Shown piece after piece: positions 41,770-52,781 of a stretch of DNA of 64,000 nucleotides. Where the stretch lies: contig NZ_LTAY01000037.1 of assembly GCF_002050515.1 (NCBI RefSeq), positions 1 through 64,000 of the forward strand, in the 5' to 3' direction. Position 1 is the first letter of the stretch. Every line of letters begins with the position of its first letter. This DNA comes from Clostridium thermobutyricum DSM 4928 (GTDB lineage: Bacteria; Bacillota; Clostridia; Clostridiales; Clostridiaceae). The notes beneath the pieces are model-generated. The model was given only the letters and a program-made list of their open reading frames with translations. It had not been told where the DNA came from and searched no databases. Position numbers and translations under genes: made by a program.

Positions 41770-42591
41770 TTAATAATTTAGTATTTTTGTTCTTAATAAG
41801 TTAAAATAATCATAATCATCAAATTGTATAAACTTCGCAAATTTTTCTGCTCTATTAATTTTAATTATTGACTTTTTATCCATTTTATAAACTTTTTGTC
41901 CATCAGTTGTTAAATATGCATCTTCATAACTACAAATTTCAATTCTTATTTCCATATCTCCATTTAAAACCATAGTTTGCATACTTCTAGTATGAGGGCA
42001 AATCGGAGTCAATATAATAACATTTAAATCTGGATATATAAAAGGTCCTCCTGCTGAAAAAGAGTATGCTGTAGATCCAGTAGGAGTACTTACAATTAAT
42101 CCATCTCCTCTAAAAGTTGAATAAAATTTATTATCAACATATATATTAAACTTTGCCATTCTAGATAAAGTTCCTTTAGCTAAAACAATATCATTTAATG
42201 CTCTTATGCTTTCATTTTCTATACCTTTTACTTTACCTTCTAGCATCATCCTGTTTTCTATTATAAAATTTTTATCTTTTAACTTTTTTATACTACTGTC
42301 TAAATTATCAAGTTCAGTTGAGCTTAAAAATCCTAAATTTCCTATATTTATTCCTATTATAGGTACGCTAACATAATATGAAACCTCTCTTGCTACGCCT
42401 AAAAGTGTTCCATCTCCTCCTAAAACTACAAGGATATCTAAACATAATCTTTCAATATTATTAATTTCATAAGTATTCAATAAAAAAATTTGGCTTTCAT
42501 TAAATTCTTCTCTAAATTTTTTTTCTACTTTAGCTAGTATTTTTCCATCCTTATCCTTATCTGGATTTATAGCAATACCAATTCGTTTCAT
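41770..42591 (-). CDS. nadK: NAD kinase
   Basis: The 273-aa protein phosphorylates NAD to NADP. The GGDGTLL motif (about 58-64), NIGNLGFLS and STPTGSTAYSFSAGGP (about 165-180) are all present. It is tightly clustered with tlyA upstream and argR downstream. Confidence 0.96.
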   Translation of the reverse strand: MKRIGIAINPDKDKDGKILAKVEKKFREEFNESQIFLLNTYEINNIERLCLDILVVLGGDGTLLGVAREVSYYVSVPIIGINIGNLGFLSSTELDNLDSSIKKLKDKNFIIENRMMLEGKVKGIENESIRALNDIVLAKGTLSRMAKFNIYVDNKFYSTFRGDGLIVSTPTGSTAYSFSAGGPFIYPDLNVIILTPICPHTRSMQTMVLNGDMEIRIEICSYEDAYLTTDGQKVYKMDKKSIIKINRAEKFAKFIQFDDYDYFNLLRTKILNY

Positions 42592-42603
42592 GTCTTTCTC
42601 CTT

Positions 42604-43413
42604 TTAAATCTCTGTATGAGATGCTCTTACAACATTTAAAATATCCTCTTTATCAAAATTATTTTCTTTTTCATTATCTTTAGTAAAATAAATTAAATAT
42701 TCTATATTACCTTCTGGTCCTTTAATAGGAGAATAACTCAATCCTAAAATATTAAGATTATTTTCTTCTAAAAATTCCACTATTCCATTTACAACTTCAA
42801 GATGAGTACTTTCTTCCCTTACTACACCTTTTTTACCTACTTTTCCTCTTCCAGCTTCAAATTGAGGCTTTATAAGAGCTACCACCTCTCCATTATCTTT
42901 TAATAAATTTATTGTAGCTGGCATTATTGTTTTTAATGAAATAAATGAAACATCTATTGATGCAAAATCTAATTTTTCTCCAATGTCTTCTGGAGTAACA
43001 TATCTTATATTAGTTCTTTCCATACATACAACTCTATCATCAGTTCTAAGCTTCCAAGCAAACTGACCATATCCTACATCCACTGCAAAAACTTTTGAAG
43101 CTCCATTTTGAAGCATACAATCTGTAAATCCTCCTGTTGATGCTCCAATATCCATACATACTTTTCCTTCTAATGTTAAAGGAAAAGACTTTAATGCTTT
43201 TTCAAGTTTTAATCCGCCTCTACTAACATACTGTAACTTTTGTCCTTTAAATTCTATATTAGCTGTTATAGGTATTTTTGCTCCAGCTTTATCAACTCTT
43301 TGCCCATCTACAAAAACTAGTCCTGCCATTATACTTGTTTTTGCTTTTTCTCTTGACTCAATCAATCCTTTTTCAACTAATATAATATCTAATCTTTCCT
43401 TTTTTTCTGACAT
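42604..43413 (-). CDS. tlyA: TlyA-family rRNA methyltransferase
   Basis: The 269-aa protein has an N-terminal S4 RNA-binding domain (ERLDIILVEKGLIESREKAK) and an FtsJ-like methyltransferase domain with SAM motif DIGASTGGFTDCML (about 83-96) and downstream DFASIDVSFISLK. Family members methylate ribosomal RNA (2'-O-methylcytidine); some are called haemolysins, but the rRNA role is better supported. It sits between dxs and nadK. Confidence 0.93.
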   Translation of the reverse strand: MSEKKERLDIILVEKGLIESREKAKTSIMAGLVFVDGQRVDKAGAKIPITANIEFKGQKLQYVSRGGLKLEKALKSFPLTLEGKVCMDIGASTGGFTDCMLQNGASKVFAVDVGYGQFAWKLRTDDRVVCMERTNIRYVTPEDIGEKLDFASIDVSFISLKTIMPATINLLKDNGEVVALIKPQFEAGRGKVGKKGVVREESTHLEVVNGIVEFLEENNLNILGLSYSPIKGPEGNIEYLIYFTKDNEKENNFDKEDILNVVRASHTEI

Positions 43414-43424
43414 TAGTTTCTCCT

Positions 43425-45287
43425 TTATTTTAAAAGTTCAATTACTTTATTTTTTATTCCATCTGGATCTAGTCCCTCTTCTTTATAAAGAATATCTACT
43501 TTTCCTTGTTCTATAAATTTATCTTTATATCCTAAAGATTCAACTTTACCTTTATATCCAAATTCTAAAAGTTTCATTTGTATATTGGATCCAAGACCAC
43601 CTGCTATTATATTATCTTCTACAGTTATTATAATATCCTTTCTACTAGATAATTCTTTTAACATATCATCATCTAATGGTTTAATAAATGTAGCATTTAT
43701 TAGTTCTATTTCAATTCCTAACTTTCTTAATTTATCTGCTGCAATAATTGAATGTGAAACCATCTTTCCTGTACTTATTATACAAACATTAGAATCACTT
43801 TCTATTAATGTTTCCCATTTTCCTAATTCTATATTACTTATTCCTTTTAAATTATCTAATATGTCTCCACCTCTTGGATATCTTATTGCTACAGGAGTTC
43901 CTTTATTTAGAGCCCATTTAAGCATTGGATAAACTTCATCTAAACATTTTGGAGCCATTATAGTCATATTAGGTATCATTGAAAGATATGATAAATCAAA
44001 AATTCCTTGATGTGTTTCACCATCTTCACCAACAATACCTGCCCTATCAATACTAAAAACAACTGGTAGATTTTGAATACATACATCATGTAAAACTTGA
44101 TCAAATCCTCTTTGTAAAAAAGTTGAATATACTGCAAAAACAGGTTTTAACCCTGAACAAGCCATACCAGCTGCCATTGTTGTTGCATGTTGTTCTGCAA
44201 TTCCGACATCGAAAAATCTTTCTTTAAATTCTTTGGCAAAATCATTTAATCCTGTTCCATCTGGCATAGCTGCAGTTATAGCAACTACATCCTTATCTTC
44301 TTTTGCTATTTTTATAAGTGAATCTCCAAACCTCTTTGAATAACTTTCACATGATTTTTTTATAATAGTTTCTCCATTTGTTTTATTAAAAGGAGATACT
44401 CCATGGTATTTACAAGGACTTTTTTCCGCTAATTCATATCCTTTACCTTTTTTAGTTATAGTATGTATAATAACGGGGCCTGTCATCATTTTTGCATTAC
44501 TAATAACTTCTTTTAATTTTACTATATCGTGTCCATCTATAGGGCCTAAATATTTTATTCCCATCTCTTCAAATAGCATTGATGGAACAACTAATTGTTT
44601 TATACTATCTTTAACTTTAGTTATTTTTAAAGCAATATTTTCCCCCATTTCTGAGCCACTTAATTTACTTTTCACTTCATTTTTTAACATATTGTATTTA
44701 GGCTTCATTCTCATTCTATTTAAATATGAAGAAATTCCGCCTACATTATTTGATATAGACATCTGATTATCATTTAAAATTATAATAATATTGGTTTTAT
44801 TAAATCCTACATCATTTAATGCTTCAAGAGCCATTCCCCCTGTTAAGGCTCCATCTCCAATAACTGCAATTATTTTATTATCTTCTTTTTTTAAATCTCT
44901 AGCTCTAGCCATTCCAAGTGCTGCAGATATTGATGTACTACTGTGGCCAGTATCAAAAAAGTCATATTGACTTTCATTTCTTTTAGGGAATCCGCTCATT
45001 CCATTATGTGTTCTTAAAACAGAAAATTTATCTTTTCTTCCTGTTAAAATCTTATGGACATAACTTTGATGACCTACATCCCAAATTATCTTATCTTTAT
45101 TTAAGTCAAATTCACTAAAAAGACTTAATGTTAATTCAACAATTCCAAGATTTGAAGCTAAATGTCCTCCTGTTTTTGAGACAGAGGAAACTAAAAACTC
45201 TCTTATTTCATTGCTTACTAAATATAACTCTTTATTACTTAACTTCTTTACATCTATTGGAGATTTTATTTTATTTAAAATATCCAT
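43425..45287 (-). CDS. dxs: 1-deoxy-D-xylulose-5-phosphate synthase
   Basis: The 620-aa thiamine-diphosphate enzyme condenses pyruvate and glyceraldehyde-3-phosphate in the first step of the MEP isoprenoid pathway. The motifs [28 protein letters not shown] with the downstream NDNQMSIS (thiamine pyrophosphate site), and DVGIAEQHA in the central domain are visible. It lies 19 bp from ispA, which uses the pathway's products. Confidence 0.97.
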   Translation of the reverse strand: MDILNKIKSPIDVKKLSNKELYLVSNEIREFLVSSVSKTGGHLASNLGIVELTLSLFSEFDLNKDKIIWDVGHQSYVHKILTGRKDKFSVLRTHNGMSGFPKRNESQYDFFDTGHSSTSISAALGMARARDLKKEDNKIIAVIGDGALTGGMALEALNDVGFNKTNIIIILNDNQMSISNNVGGISSYLNRMRMKPKYNMLKNEVKSKLSGSEMGENIALKITKVKDSIKQLVVPSMLFEEMGIKYLGPIDGHDIVKLKEVISNAKMMTGPVIIHTITKKGKGYELAEKSPCKYHGVSPFNKTNGETIIKKSCESYSKRFGDSLIKIAKEDKDVVAITAAMPDGTGLNDFAKEFKERFFDVGIAEQHATTMAAGMACSGLKPVFAVYSTFLQRGFDQVLHDVCIQNLPVVFSIDRAGIVGEDGETHQGIFDLSYLSMIPNMTIMAPKCLDEVYPMLKWALNKGTPVAIRYPRGGDILDNLKGISNIELGKWETLIESDSNVCIISTGKMVSHSIIAADKLRKLGIEIELINATFIKPLDDDMLKELSSRKDIIITVEDNIIAGGLGSNIQMKLLEFGYKGKVESLGYKDKFIEQGKVDILYKEEGLDPDGIKNKVIELLK

Positions 45288-45306
45288 CTTTTTATCCCAA
45301 CCCTCT

Positions 45307-46185
45307 TTAATATTCTCTTTTTAATAGGTTAATCGTAAGTTCCTCTAAAAGCTCTGTATTTTTATTTAAACTTTTAAGTATTTCTATGCATTCTTCTGTT
45401 AAATTTCTACACATTTCCTTACATTTTTCTAATCCATATTTACTTATATAATTTGTTTTATTTTTTTCTTCATCAACATGGATCCTTTTTCCTAATTTCT
45501 GTTCATTTCCTATTACATCTAGTATATCATCTTTAATTTGAAATGCTAATCCCAAATTTTCGCCGTACTTTTCCCACTTACATAATTCTTCTTTTGAAGC
45601 TCCGCCCATTATTGCTCCTGAAACTATAGATGCTTTTATTAAAGCTCCAGTCTTTTTCTCATGCATATATTTTAGCTCTTCAATTGAAATATTCTTTCCT
45701 TCACTTAAAATATCTACTACTTGCCCTCCAATCATTCCATCAGCTCCAGAGGCTTTTGCAATATTTAATCCTGCTTTTAAGAAATTATCTCCATTTTCTA
45801 ATGAACTTTTCATGATTAATATCATAGCTTCATTTAGTAAAGCATCTCCTGCTAATACTGCCATATTTTCTCCAAAGACTTTATGATTAGTTTTTTTACC
45901 TCTTCTTAAATCATCATCATCCATACATGGTAAATCATCATGAATAAGAGAGTAAGTGTGTATCATTTCCATTGCACACGCTATATCTAATGCTTTTTTA
46001 TAATCTTTTTTATAAGAATTATAACCTAATAAAATTAAAATTGGTCTAATTCTTTTTCCTCCAATATTTAAGCTATAGCTTTCTGCTTCATATATCAATT
46101 TATTAAAGCCGTCTTTGCCTTTAAAGTATTCTTCTAAATAATTATCTATGACTGCTTTATATTCATTAATGTACATATTATTCAA
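45307..46185 (-). CDS. ispA: Polyprenyl (farnesyl) diphosphate synthase
   Basis: The 292-aa all-helical prenyltransferase has the first Asp-rich motif [10 protein letters not shown] (about 86-95) and the second DDILD (about 226-230). It makes farnesyl diphosphate for undecaprenyl phosphate and quinones. The start may be Met1 or Met4; the gene overlaps xseB by 8 bp. Confidence 0.95.
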   Translation of the reverse strand: MNNMYINEYKAVIDNYLEEYFKGKDGFNKLIYEAESYSLNIGGKRIRPILILLGYNSYKKDYKKALDIACAMEMIHTYSLIHDDLPCMDDDDLRRGKKTNHKVFGENMAVLAGDALLNEAMILIMKSSLENGDNFLKAGLNIAKASGADGMIGGQVVDILSEGKNISIEELKYMHEKKTGALIKASIVSGAIMGGASKEELCKWEKYGENLGLAFQIKDDILDVIGNEQKLGKRIHVDEEKNKTNYISKYGLEKCKEMCRNLTEECIEILKSLNKNTELLEELTINLLKREY

Positions 46186-46384
46186 ACTCCACTTCTTCTT
46201 TATCTTTTATAATAGAGATTTTTCCTTCATAGTTATTTAGAGTTTTATATAATTTATTTATTAATTTAACTCCGTTTTCATATTCTTTCATAGATTCATC
46301 TAGAGTACATGTATTACTCTCTAACTTATCTAAAATCTCATTTAATTCTTCAACCATTTCTTCATAACTAACTTTTTTTGCCAT
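46178..46384 (-). CDS. xseB: Exonuclease VII small subunit
   Basis: The 68-aa protein ([20 protein letters not shown] and on) has the family helical hairpin with [15 protein letters not shown] start it at ATG 46384, which has GGAGG 9 nt upstream; an in-frame start at 46429 would add 15 residues of unrelated sequence. It overlaps xseA by 17 bp and ispA by 8 bp. With XseA it forms the enzyme that degrades single-stranded DNA. Confidence 0.93.
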   Translation of the reverse strand: MAKKVSYEEMVEELNEILDKLESNTCTLDESMKEYENGVKLINKLYKTLNNYEGKISIIKDKEEVEFE

Positions 46385-47588
46385 AGTCTTCTCCTCCATT
46401 AGCTTTAAACTTTCCACTGACACTTCCATCTTTTAATACAATTTCTATATTTTCTGATTTTAGAAGTTCTTTAGTTTCTTTTATTGTGATTCCATTTCTT
46501 TTTATTACAGAAAATCCTTTATCTAAAATATTTAAAGGATTATTTGCATTAAGTAAATTATTATATTCAGATATCTTCATCTTTTCCTTTTCTAATTTTT
46601 CCCTAATACGTCTATTTAATTCTTCTTTTAATGAATCTATTTCTAAAAAAGAATTTGAAATCCTAACTTTCGGTGAATTTAGACTTATAAGCTTAAATTT
46701 CCCTTTTAAATCTCTTTTTTCATTTTCTATTATACTCTCTATTTTTTTATTTAGTAAAGTATTTATACTTTTTAACTCCATCTCAATTTCCTTTGTATTT
46801 ATAACAGCTATTTCCGCTCCTTGTGATGGAGTTGCAGCTCTTACATCTGCAACAAAATCTGATATTGTGAAATCTACTTCATGCCCAACTGCTGATATTA
46901 TAGGTAATTTTGAATTAAATATAGCATATGCAAGTTTTTCTTCATTAAAATTCCATAGTTCTTCTAATGATCCTCCACCTCTACCTATTATTATAACTTC
47001 AACAGATTTTTTCTTATTAAAATATTCAATTCCTTCAATAATGGTATTAAAGCCACCTTCTCCTTGAACTTTAGCTGGATAAAGAACTATGTCACATCCT
47101 TTATTTCTTCTTCTCGTAACATTTATTATGTCTCTTATCGCTGCACCTGTTTCAGCAGTAACAACTCCAATTCTAGATGGATTAATAGGAATATCTTTTT
47201 TATATTTTTCATCAAAAAGACCTTCATCATATAATTTTTTCTTTAATTTTTCAAACTTTACATGTAAGTCTCCTAATCCAACTTCTTCAATTTCTCTACA
47301 ATAAAGTTGTAAGCTTCCATTTTGAGGATAAATAGATACTCTACCTTTTATTATTACATCTAATCCTTCTTTTAATTTAAAATCTAATTCAATTGCATCA
47401 CTTTTAAACATTATGCAGTTAATCTTAGAAAAATCATCCTTTAATGAAAAGTATATATGCCCACTACTATGATACTTTAAATTAGAAATCTCTCCTTTTA
47501 CGGAGAGATTATTTAATATAAAATCATTTTCGGTGATTTTCTTTATATAATTATTAACCTCAGATACTGCTAAAACTTTAATCTTCAC
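46368..47588 (-). CDS. xseA: Exonuclease VII large subunit
   Basis: The 406-aa protein has an N-terminal OB-fold ([20 protein letters not shown]), the catalytic domain with [15 protein letters not shown] (about 204-218) and [20 protein letters not shown] (about 238-257), and a C-terminal coiled coil. It degrades single-stranded DNA with XseB. Its start overlaps the folD stop by 11 bp. Confidence 0.96.
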   Translation of the reverse strand: MKIKVLAVSEVNNYIKKITENDFILNNLSVKGEISNLKYHSSGHIYFSLKDDFSKINCIMFKSDAIELDFKLKEGLDVIIKGRVSIYPQNGSLQLYCREIEEVGLGDLHVKFEKLKKKLYDEGLFDEKYKKDIPINPSRIGVVTAETGAAIRDIINVTRRRNKGCDIVLYPAKVQGEGGFNTIIEGIEYFNKKKSVEVIIIGRGGGSLEELWNFNEEKLAYAIFNSKLPIISAVGHEVDFTISDFVADVRAATPSQGAEIAVINTKEIEMELKSINTLLNKKIESIIENEKRDLKGKFKLISLNSPKVRISNSFLEIDSLKEELNRRIREKLEKEKMKISEYNNLLNANNPLNILDKGFSVIKRNGITIKETKELLKSENIEIVLKDGSVSGKFKANGGEDYGKKS

Positions 47589-48426
47589 TGTTTTCTAAAG
47601 CCTTACAACTATTTCTTATTAATAGCGTTGTAGTTAGGGCTCCTACTCCGCCTGGTACAGGAGTTATTAAAGCTGCTTTATCTTTTACATTTTCAAAATC
47701 TATATCTCCTGTTATTTTACCTTCATATGATGAAGTTCCAACATCAATTAAAACTGCACCTCTTTTTATATAGTTACTATTTATAAATTTAGGTTTTCCA
47801 ATAGCCACTATAAGAACATCTGCTCTTTTACAAATTTCTTGTAGATTTTTTGTCTTTGAATGACATATTGTAACAGTTGCATTTTGATTTAATAAAAGTT
47901 GAAAAGCTGGTTTTCCTACAATGTTACTTCTTCCAATTATAACGACTTCTTTACCTTCTAATTGAACATTATAACTTTTTAGTAGTGTTAAAATAGACTC
48001 TGGAGTACAAGGAATAAAAGTCTCTTCTCCTAAATATAGTTTACCTACTGATTCATAAGTTAAACAATCTATATCCTTTTTAGGTGATATAGCATTTACT
48101 ATATTTTTTTCATTTAAACCTTTTGGAAGAGGTAATAAAATCATTATTCCTGATATACTATTATCATTATTTAATCTATAAATTTCTTTTATTACATTTT
48201 CTTCAGTTATTTTTTCATCTAATTTAATTTTTAAGAATTCAACTCCTAATGAAGTAGCTACTTTCTCTTGACTATTTTGATAATAAATAGATCCTTCATC
48301 ATTACCAATTAAAATAGATGCTATTTTAGGTATACTCTTATTTGCCTTTTTCCTATTTAGGACAAAATTTTTTATTTCTTCTTTTATTTCTAACGAAACT
48401 TTTCTCCCATCTATTATATCCTTCAC
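47578..48426 (-). CDS. folD: Methylenetetrahydrofolate dehydrogenase/cyclohydrolase
   Basis: The 282-aa protein contains the catalytic YYQNSQEKVA segment, the CTPESILTLL region and the dinucleotide-binding GRSNIVGKP motif. It converts 5,10-methylene-THF to 10-formyl-THF for one-carbon metabolism. It lies between nusB and xseA in the usual clostridial order and overlaps xseA. Confidence 0.96.
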   Translation of the reverse strand: MKDIIDGRKVSLEIKEEIKNFVLNRKKANKSIPKIASILIGNDEGSIYYQNSQEKVATSLGVEFLKIKLDEKITEENVIKEIYRLNNDNSISGIMILLPLPKGLNEKNIVNAISPKKDIDCLTYESVGKLYLGEETFIPCTPESILTLLKSYNVQLEGKEVVIIGRSNIVGKPAFQLLLNQNATVTICHSKTKNLQEICKRADVLIVAIGKPKFINSNYIKRGAVLIDVGTSSYEGKITGDIDFENVKDKAALITPVPGGVGALTTTLLIRNSCKALENSED

Positions 48427-48439
48427 TACACACCCACTC

Positions 48440-48844
48440 CTAAATTTCTTTTAAAATCTTATCTAAAACTCCATTTATAAATGATTTTGATTTTAAATCT
48501 GAATATTTTTTTGTTAAATCTAATGCTTCATTAATTGCAACTCTATCTGGAACATCATCTCTATATTTCATTTCATATACTCCAAGTCTTAATATTGCTA
48601 AATTCACTTTAGATATTCTATTAATTTTCCAATTTTGAAGATTTTTTTCTATTAAAGAGTCTATATATTCTTTATTTTCTTCTATTCCTTTTAAAACTTC
48701 TTTTATGTATGTTAAATCTAATGCTTCTATATCATCTTCATAATTATCAACAAATGTATCTACTGCTTCTATATGACTATCTCCACTTATCATTGTACTA
48801 AATACTAATTCCATTGCTTTTTCTCTTGATAATTTTCTACTCAT
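48440..48844 (-). CDS. nusB: Transcription antitermination factor NusB
   Basis: The 134-aa all-helical RNA-binding protein has the motifs [10 protein letters not shown] near the N-terminus, [14 protein letters not shown], and [10 protein letters not shown] at the C-terminus. It binds boxA with S10 in ribosomal RNA transcription. It lies 13 bp upstream of folD. Confidence 0.96.
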   Translation of the reverse strand: MSRKLSREKAMELVFSTMISGDSHIEAVDTFVDNYEDDIEALDLTYIKEVLKGIEENKEYIDSLIEKNLQNWKINRISKVNLAILRLGVYEMKYRDDVPDRVAINEALDLTKKYSDLKSKSFINGVLDKILKEI

Positions 48845-48922
48845 TTTTTCCTCCTAGATTAAACTATATAATATTTTTATATAGTTATTAAAAATATATT
48901 TTTTTATATGTTAACAAGGAAA

Positions 48923-48945
48923 CACCCTCTGTTATACAGAGGGTG
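48923..48945 (-). terminator. Terminator of the Asp23-like gene
   Basis: A 9-bp stem CACCCTCTG/CAGAGGGTG has a 5-nt loop and TTTCC follows on the minus strand. It is just behind the Asp23 stop (48949), so nusB downstream needs its own promoter or read-through. Confidence 0.8.
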
Positions 48946-48948
48946 AAA

Positions 48949-49335
48949 TTACTTTTCCTTTACTTCTTTGTCATGTTCTTTTTCAACATAAATGTTTTGA
49001 ACATATACATCAACTGTACTAACTTCTAAACCAGTCATTGCTTCAACAGTTCTTTTTACATTTTCTTGAACTTGACCGATTACATCCAAGATTTTCACCC
49101 CATACTTTACAGTGACAGCCATTTCTATTTTAGCTCTATCATCTTCTAAAACAACTTTAACTGCCTTGCCGGAAACTTTCTTCTTTCCTTTAAGCATTTG
49201 TGAAATATTACTTGTAACTCCATGCTGGAACTCTAAAACTCCATCAATTTCTTCAGCTGCTATACCAGCTATAACACTAACAACTTCGTCAGATATCTTT
49301 ACAACTCCAACATTATTGTCATTTAAATTTTCCAT
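48949..49335 (-). CDS. Asp23/Gls24 family protein (YqhY type)
   Basis: The 128-aa protein has the family pattern VKISDEVVSVIAGIAAEEID, then VEDDRAKIEMAVTVKYGVKI-like strands and VDVYVQNIYVE. In Firmicutes YqhY sits between the spoIIIA operon and nusB and is linked to acetyl-CoA carboxylase control and cell envelope functions. It is the same here. The gene has a terminator just downstream. Confidence 0.93.
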   Translation of the reverse strand: MENLNDNNVGVVKISDEVVSVIAGIAAEEIDGVLEFQHGVTSNISQMLKGKKKVSGKAVKVVLEDDRAKIEMAVTVKYGVKILDVIGQVQENVKRTVEAMTGLEVSTVDVYVQNIYVEKEHDKEVKEK

Positions 49336-49419
49336 GAAATCAAACCTCCCAGGTTTTGAATTATCAAAACTTTTTATCTTACGTTCATTATAACAAATAT
49401 AATTTTACATTACAATGTA

Positions 49420-49932
49420 TTATTTTTTCACTTCTATTGACAAGTTTGTTATGCCTGCAACATTTTGAACTACTTCTTTTATTTCTCTACTTTGATCTTG
49501 ATTTATGCTTTCACCTTTTACATATATTTTTGCTTTATCACCTTCAATATAGCAAATAGCATCACTAAATCCTTTGTTTTTTATGTTTATTTCTATTCTA
49601 TTTTCATTATCTTTACTTTTAGTTTTTCTTAATAGTTCATTTTGTGCATTCTTTTTAACATCTGCAGCTGTGTTTTTATCTTCAACTGCTGCTTTTAAAT
49701 TTGCAACTACTTCTGCATCTTTTTGTTGTCTTTCACTTCTTGCAGTATAGAAAAAATCATCTTCTTTTTCATTTACTTCTGTATCTTTTTCTGCTGTTTC
49801 CCCTTCAAGAGCTGCTGCTGCTAAATCTTCTGGTGATTTTAATCCCTCTGAATTTAATTTTATTGATAAAAGCCCTACGCATATTATCAATCCTGCTAGT
49901 GTGAAAATAATTCCAAATTGTTTTGTTGACAT
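49420..49932 (-). CDS. spoIIIAH: Stage III sporulation protein AH
   Basis: The 170-aa membrane protein has an N-terminal TM segment (about 6-25), a linker rich in E, D and A and a C-terminal ring-building domain related to YscJ/FliF (NRIEINIKNKGFSDAICYIE and on). With forespore SpoIIQ it forms the feeding-tube channel across the intermembrane space. It is the last gene of the spoIIIA operon and has normal length for clostridia. Confidence 0.94.
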   Translation of the reverse strand: MSTKQFGIIFTLAGLIICVGLLSIKLNSEGLKSPEDLAAAALEGETAEKDTEVNEKEDDFFYTARSERQQKDAEVVANLKAAVEDKNTAADVKKNAQNELLRKTKSKDNENRIEINIKNKGFSDAICYIEGDKAKIYVKGESINQDQSREIKEVVQNVAGITNLSIEVKK

Positions 49933-49958
49933 TTTTTATTCCTCCTTTAATTGACTTA

Positions 49959-50597
49959 TTAATTTATATGCTGATCACCCATAGGATATACATTTACTTT
50001 ATCAAAAGATAAGTTATATAAATCTGAAACTGCTTTTTCAATGTTATATTTAACTTTGCTATTATTTGCTCCTTGAGCAGTTACAACAACTCCTATAACT
50101 TTTGGTTTATATACTTTAGTTACAAATGGCTCATTACCATCACTATTACTTGACATTACAACTTTACTTCCATCATTTTTTTGTTCATTTACCCTCTTAC
50201 CACCTTGACTATCTTCTTCTTCTGTAGTTGTTGTCTGAGTGTTATTATCATAAGCTGGAACTTTAACTTCACCGCTTTCAAATGTCATCATTGTATCTAC
50301 TTCGCCAACTCCTTCAATTTTTCTTAAAATTGAATTCAATTGTTCTTTTTGTTCTTTTTCATATTCATTTAATATTTCTACTTCTTTATTTGAACTACTT
50401 TCTTTAGCACTTACACTTAATGTTCCTTCTGTTTGGTTTACAGATCCTTTATTATCTTTAACAAAAAAAGATGTTACTAAAAATATAATCCCAAGTATGA
50501 CTATTAAAGCTAATAAATTACTCATTTTTTTATCTTTAATCAGCCTATTAAATTCTTTTTTTAAATTTTTAAAATCCACTTTAATATCACCCCTCAT
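49959..50597 (-). CDS. spoIIIAG: Stage III sporulation protein AG
   Basis: The 212-aa protein has one TM segment (about 24-43, LLALIVILGIIFLVTSFFV) and a large outside domain that forms rings. Low-complexity E, S, T and N stretches near residues 100-150 form an acidic insertion. It belongs to the SpoIIIA-SpoIIQ channel. It overlaps spoIIIAF by 11 bp. Confidence 0.93.
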   Translation of the reverse strand: MRGDIKVDFKNLKKEFNRLIKDKKMSNLLALIVILGIIFLVTSFFVKDNKGSVNQTEGTLSVSAKESSSNKEVEILNEYEKEQKEQLNSILRKIEGVGEVDTMMTFESGEVKVPAYDNNTQTTTTEEEDSQGGKRVNEQKNDGSKVVMSSNSDGNEPFVTKVYKPKVIGVVVTAQGANNSKVKYNIEKAVSDLYNLSFDKVNVYPMGDQHIN

Positions 50598-51168
50598 CGT
50601 TTATAACTTTTATTTTTTCTTTCTCTATTTTTAATTCTTTTGATAAAAACGTTCTTATGTTCTCATATTTTGAATCACTTTTCTTTTCTTCTGTTTTATT
50701 ATCAGAAATATCTACTTTATCTATTTTTTTTATTTTTCTTATCACTCCTTTCTTCTTTTCTTTCACGTAAACTGTAACCTCTTTTATATCTATATCAATA
50801 TTATTTAAATTTACATCACATTTTACATAGTTTCTAAACTCATAATCTTCAAATTCATTTTGTAACATATTATTTATATTCTTAGAAAAATTCTCTTTAA
50901 AACTTTCTAATTGAATTTCTTTTCCCTTCTTATTTGTTTCTTCTTTATATAAGTTATTCGAATCATAAGCTAATATTTTTTTAGTAATAGTTTCCTCTCC
51001 ATTTGTAAAAAACTTAACTATTGGATTTAAGATTACACTTATAAGCATTGCTCCTAATATAAATTTACTATATTTTTTCATTGAATTATCAGGAAGTATT
51101 ACTTCAACTGCTGTTATTAAAACCATAGTACTAACAAGTGTTATTACAAATTCTTTTATAATATCCAT
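50587..51168 (-). CDS. spoIIIAF: Stage III sporulation protein AF
   Basis: The 193-aa protein has two N-terminal TM segments (about 5-25 and 34-52) and a charged ring-building domain (FRNYVKCDVNLNNIDIDIKE). It is the membrane component between AE and AG and lies 3 bp from AE. Confidence 0.92.
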   Translation of the reverse strand: MDIIKEFVITLVSTMVLITAVEVILPDNSMKKYSKFILGAMLISVILNPIVKFFTNGEETITKKILAYDSNNLYKEETNKKGKEIQLESFKENFSKNINNMLQNEFEDYEFRNYVKCDVNLNNIDIDIKEVTVYVKEKKKGVIRKIKKIDKVDISDNKTEEKKSDSKYENIRTFLSKELKIEKEKIKVINDEG

Positions 51169-51171
51169 ACC

Positions 51172-52386
51172 TTATCCTCCAACTACAAATTTCCCTGCTG
51201 ATGCCATTATTCCTAATAGAATAAAAAACATAAAGCTTACACTTATTACACATGAAGTTAATAGAACCATTGATTCTCCTATCATACTAAGAGCGCTAGT
51301 TATTCTCTTATCACTAATTGGTTCTACTAAAGAAGCGGAAATTTTATATATAAATGTCATTAATACTAACTTTATTATTGGATAAAGAATTATTAAAACT
51401 ATTACTATCAATCCTATTCCTGTTATAGCATTTTTTATTATTAAGGAATATCCTGCAACAGATGTTATGGCATCTGAAAATGCTTTTCCAACTATAGGAA
51501 CAAAATTATCTACAGCAAACTTAGTTGTTTTAAGTGCAACTGCATCCATAGTATCTGCTGTTATTCCTCTAATAGTTAACATTGCTATAAAAACTGTTAT
51601 TATTATTCCTTGGAACCAAAGTATTCCTTGACTTACAAGTTTGCATAAATTATCTATCTTATGTTCTGTTGAAAGATTATTAGCAAATTTTAGTACGAAG
51701 CTTACTAATATCATAGGTATAATAAAATTAGAATAAATTTTAGGAATTAAAATTACTGATCCTAAAACAATTGGATCCATAGTAGCTGCTTGAACAAATC
51801 CACCAGCTAAAGCAATCATTCCTACTAAAACTGGTAAAAGTGCATTCATAAATTCTGATATACTATTTATTACATTTGTTGCTACATCTATAGAAATTAA
51901 AAAGCTTCTTGAAAGTATTATTATTAAAACTGAATAACATGCGTAAAAAGCTATATTAGAAATACTTTCATTTTTAAATGCATCTTCTAAATTTTTTAAT
52001 AGAGAACATAAAATTGCAATTGCAACTACTGAAATTACAAGCTTTAAAACTACTCTTACTTCCTTAAATAATAAATTTACAGCTATTAAACCTAACTCTT
52101 TTATTGTTAAGTTGCCTTGTCCATTTTTTATATAAGATTCTACATAAGATTTTGGATCTAATTCATTTAAAAGTTCTTCATCTGTTTTCATTTTATTTAT
52201 ATAGTCATATAAAGAATTTAATTTATTATCCGTTTCTAATTTCATTTCTTCTGAGCTCTCTATTAGATTCTTTTCTTTTGTTTCCTCATTTGCAAATGCT
52301 TTTGTCATACATGGAATGAATATTTGTATTAATATACTTGATATAAGTAGGATAAAAAATTTTTTTCTTAAATCTTTTCTAAACAT
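51172..52386 (-). CDS. spoIIIAE: Stage III sporulation protein AE
   Basis: The 404-aa multi-pass membrane protein has an N-terminal signal (about 8-28) and at least seven TM segments in the second half. It is the largest membrane component of the mother-cell channel. It is followed directly by AD (no gap) and AF. Confidence 0.94.
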   Translation of the reverse strand: MFRKDLRKKFFILLISSILIQIFIPCMTKAFANEETKEKNLIESSEEMKLETDNKLNSLYDYINKMKTDEELLNELDPKSYVESYIKNGQGNLTIKELGLIAVNLLFKEVRVVLKLVISVVAIAILCSLLKNLEDAFKNESISNIAFYACYSVLIIILSRSFLISIDVATNVINSISEFMNALLPVLVGMIALAGGFVQAATMDPIVLGSVILIPKIYSNFIIPMILVSFVLKFANNLSTEHKIDNLCKLVSQGILWFQGIIITVFIAMLTIRGITADTMDAVALKTTKFAVDNFVPIVGKAFSDAITSVAGYSLIIKNAITGIGLIVIVLIILYPIIKLVLMTFIYKISASLVEPISDKRITSALSMIGESMVLLTSCVISVSFMFFILLGIMASAGKFVVGG

Positions 52387-52770
52387 TTATAATATCTGAA
52401 GAATTGATTCCAAAACTGACATAAGTATTGGAATTGCAAGAAGTAAAATAAATATTTTACCTGCAAATTCAACCTTCGATCCTATTGCACTTGCTCCTGC
52501 ATCTTTACAAATTTCACTTGCAAATGATGAAAGATATGCAATTGCTATTATCTTTAATATTATTCCTACATATACAATATCCATTCCAGCTTTATTAGCT
52601 ACATCTTTAAAGAAAAGTATTATTTCTCCTAACTGAGATGCAACGACAATAAAAATAGCTACCCCAGCTACAAGAGAAATTAAAACTGCAATATCTGATC
52701 TTCTATCTTTAAAAACTAAGAATATGAAAAGGGCAATAAATGCAAATGCTACTATTTTTAAAATTGGCAT
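52387..52770 (-). CDS. spoIIIAD: Stage III sporulation protein AD
   Basis: The 127-aa protein has four hydrophobic segments (for example ILKIVAFAFIALFIFLVF, then VLISLVAGVAIFIVVAS). It lies between AC and AE in the operon and is a membrane part of the channel base. Confidence 0.93.
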   Translation of the reverse strand: MPILKIVAFAFIALFIFLVFKDRRSDIAVLISLVAGVAIFIVVASQLGEIILFFKDVANKAGMDIVYVGIILKIIAIAYLSSFASEICKDAGASAIGSKVEFAGKIFILLLAIPILMSVLESILQIL

Positions 52771-52781
52771 AATTATCCCTC

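Noticed and set aside
46385-46429. Longer xseB start at 46429
   Set aside because: The 15 added residues do not fit the family and the ATG at 46384 has a strong ribosome binding site.
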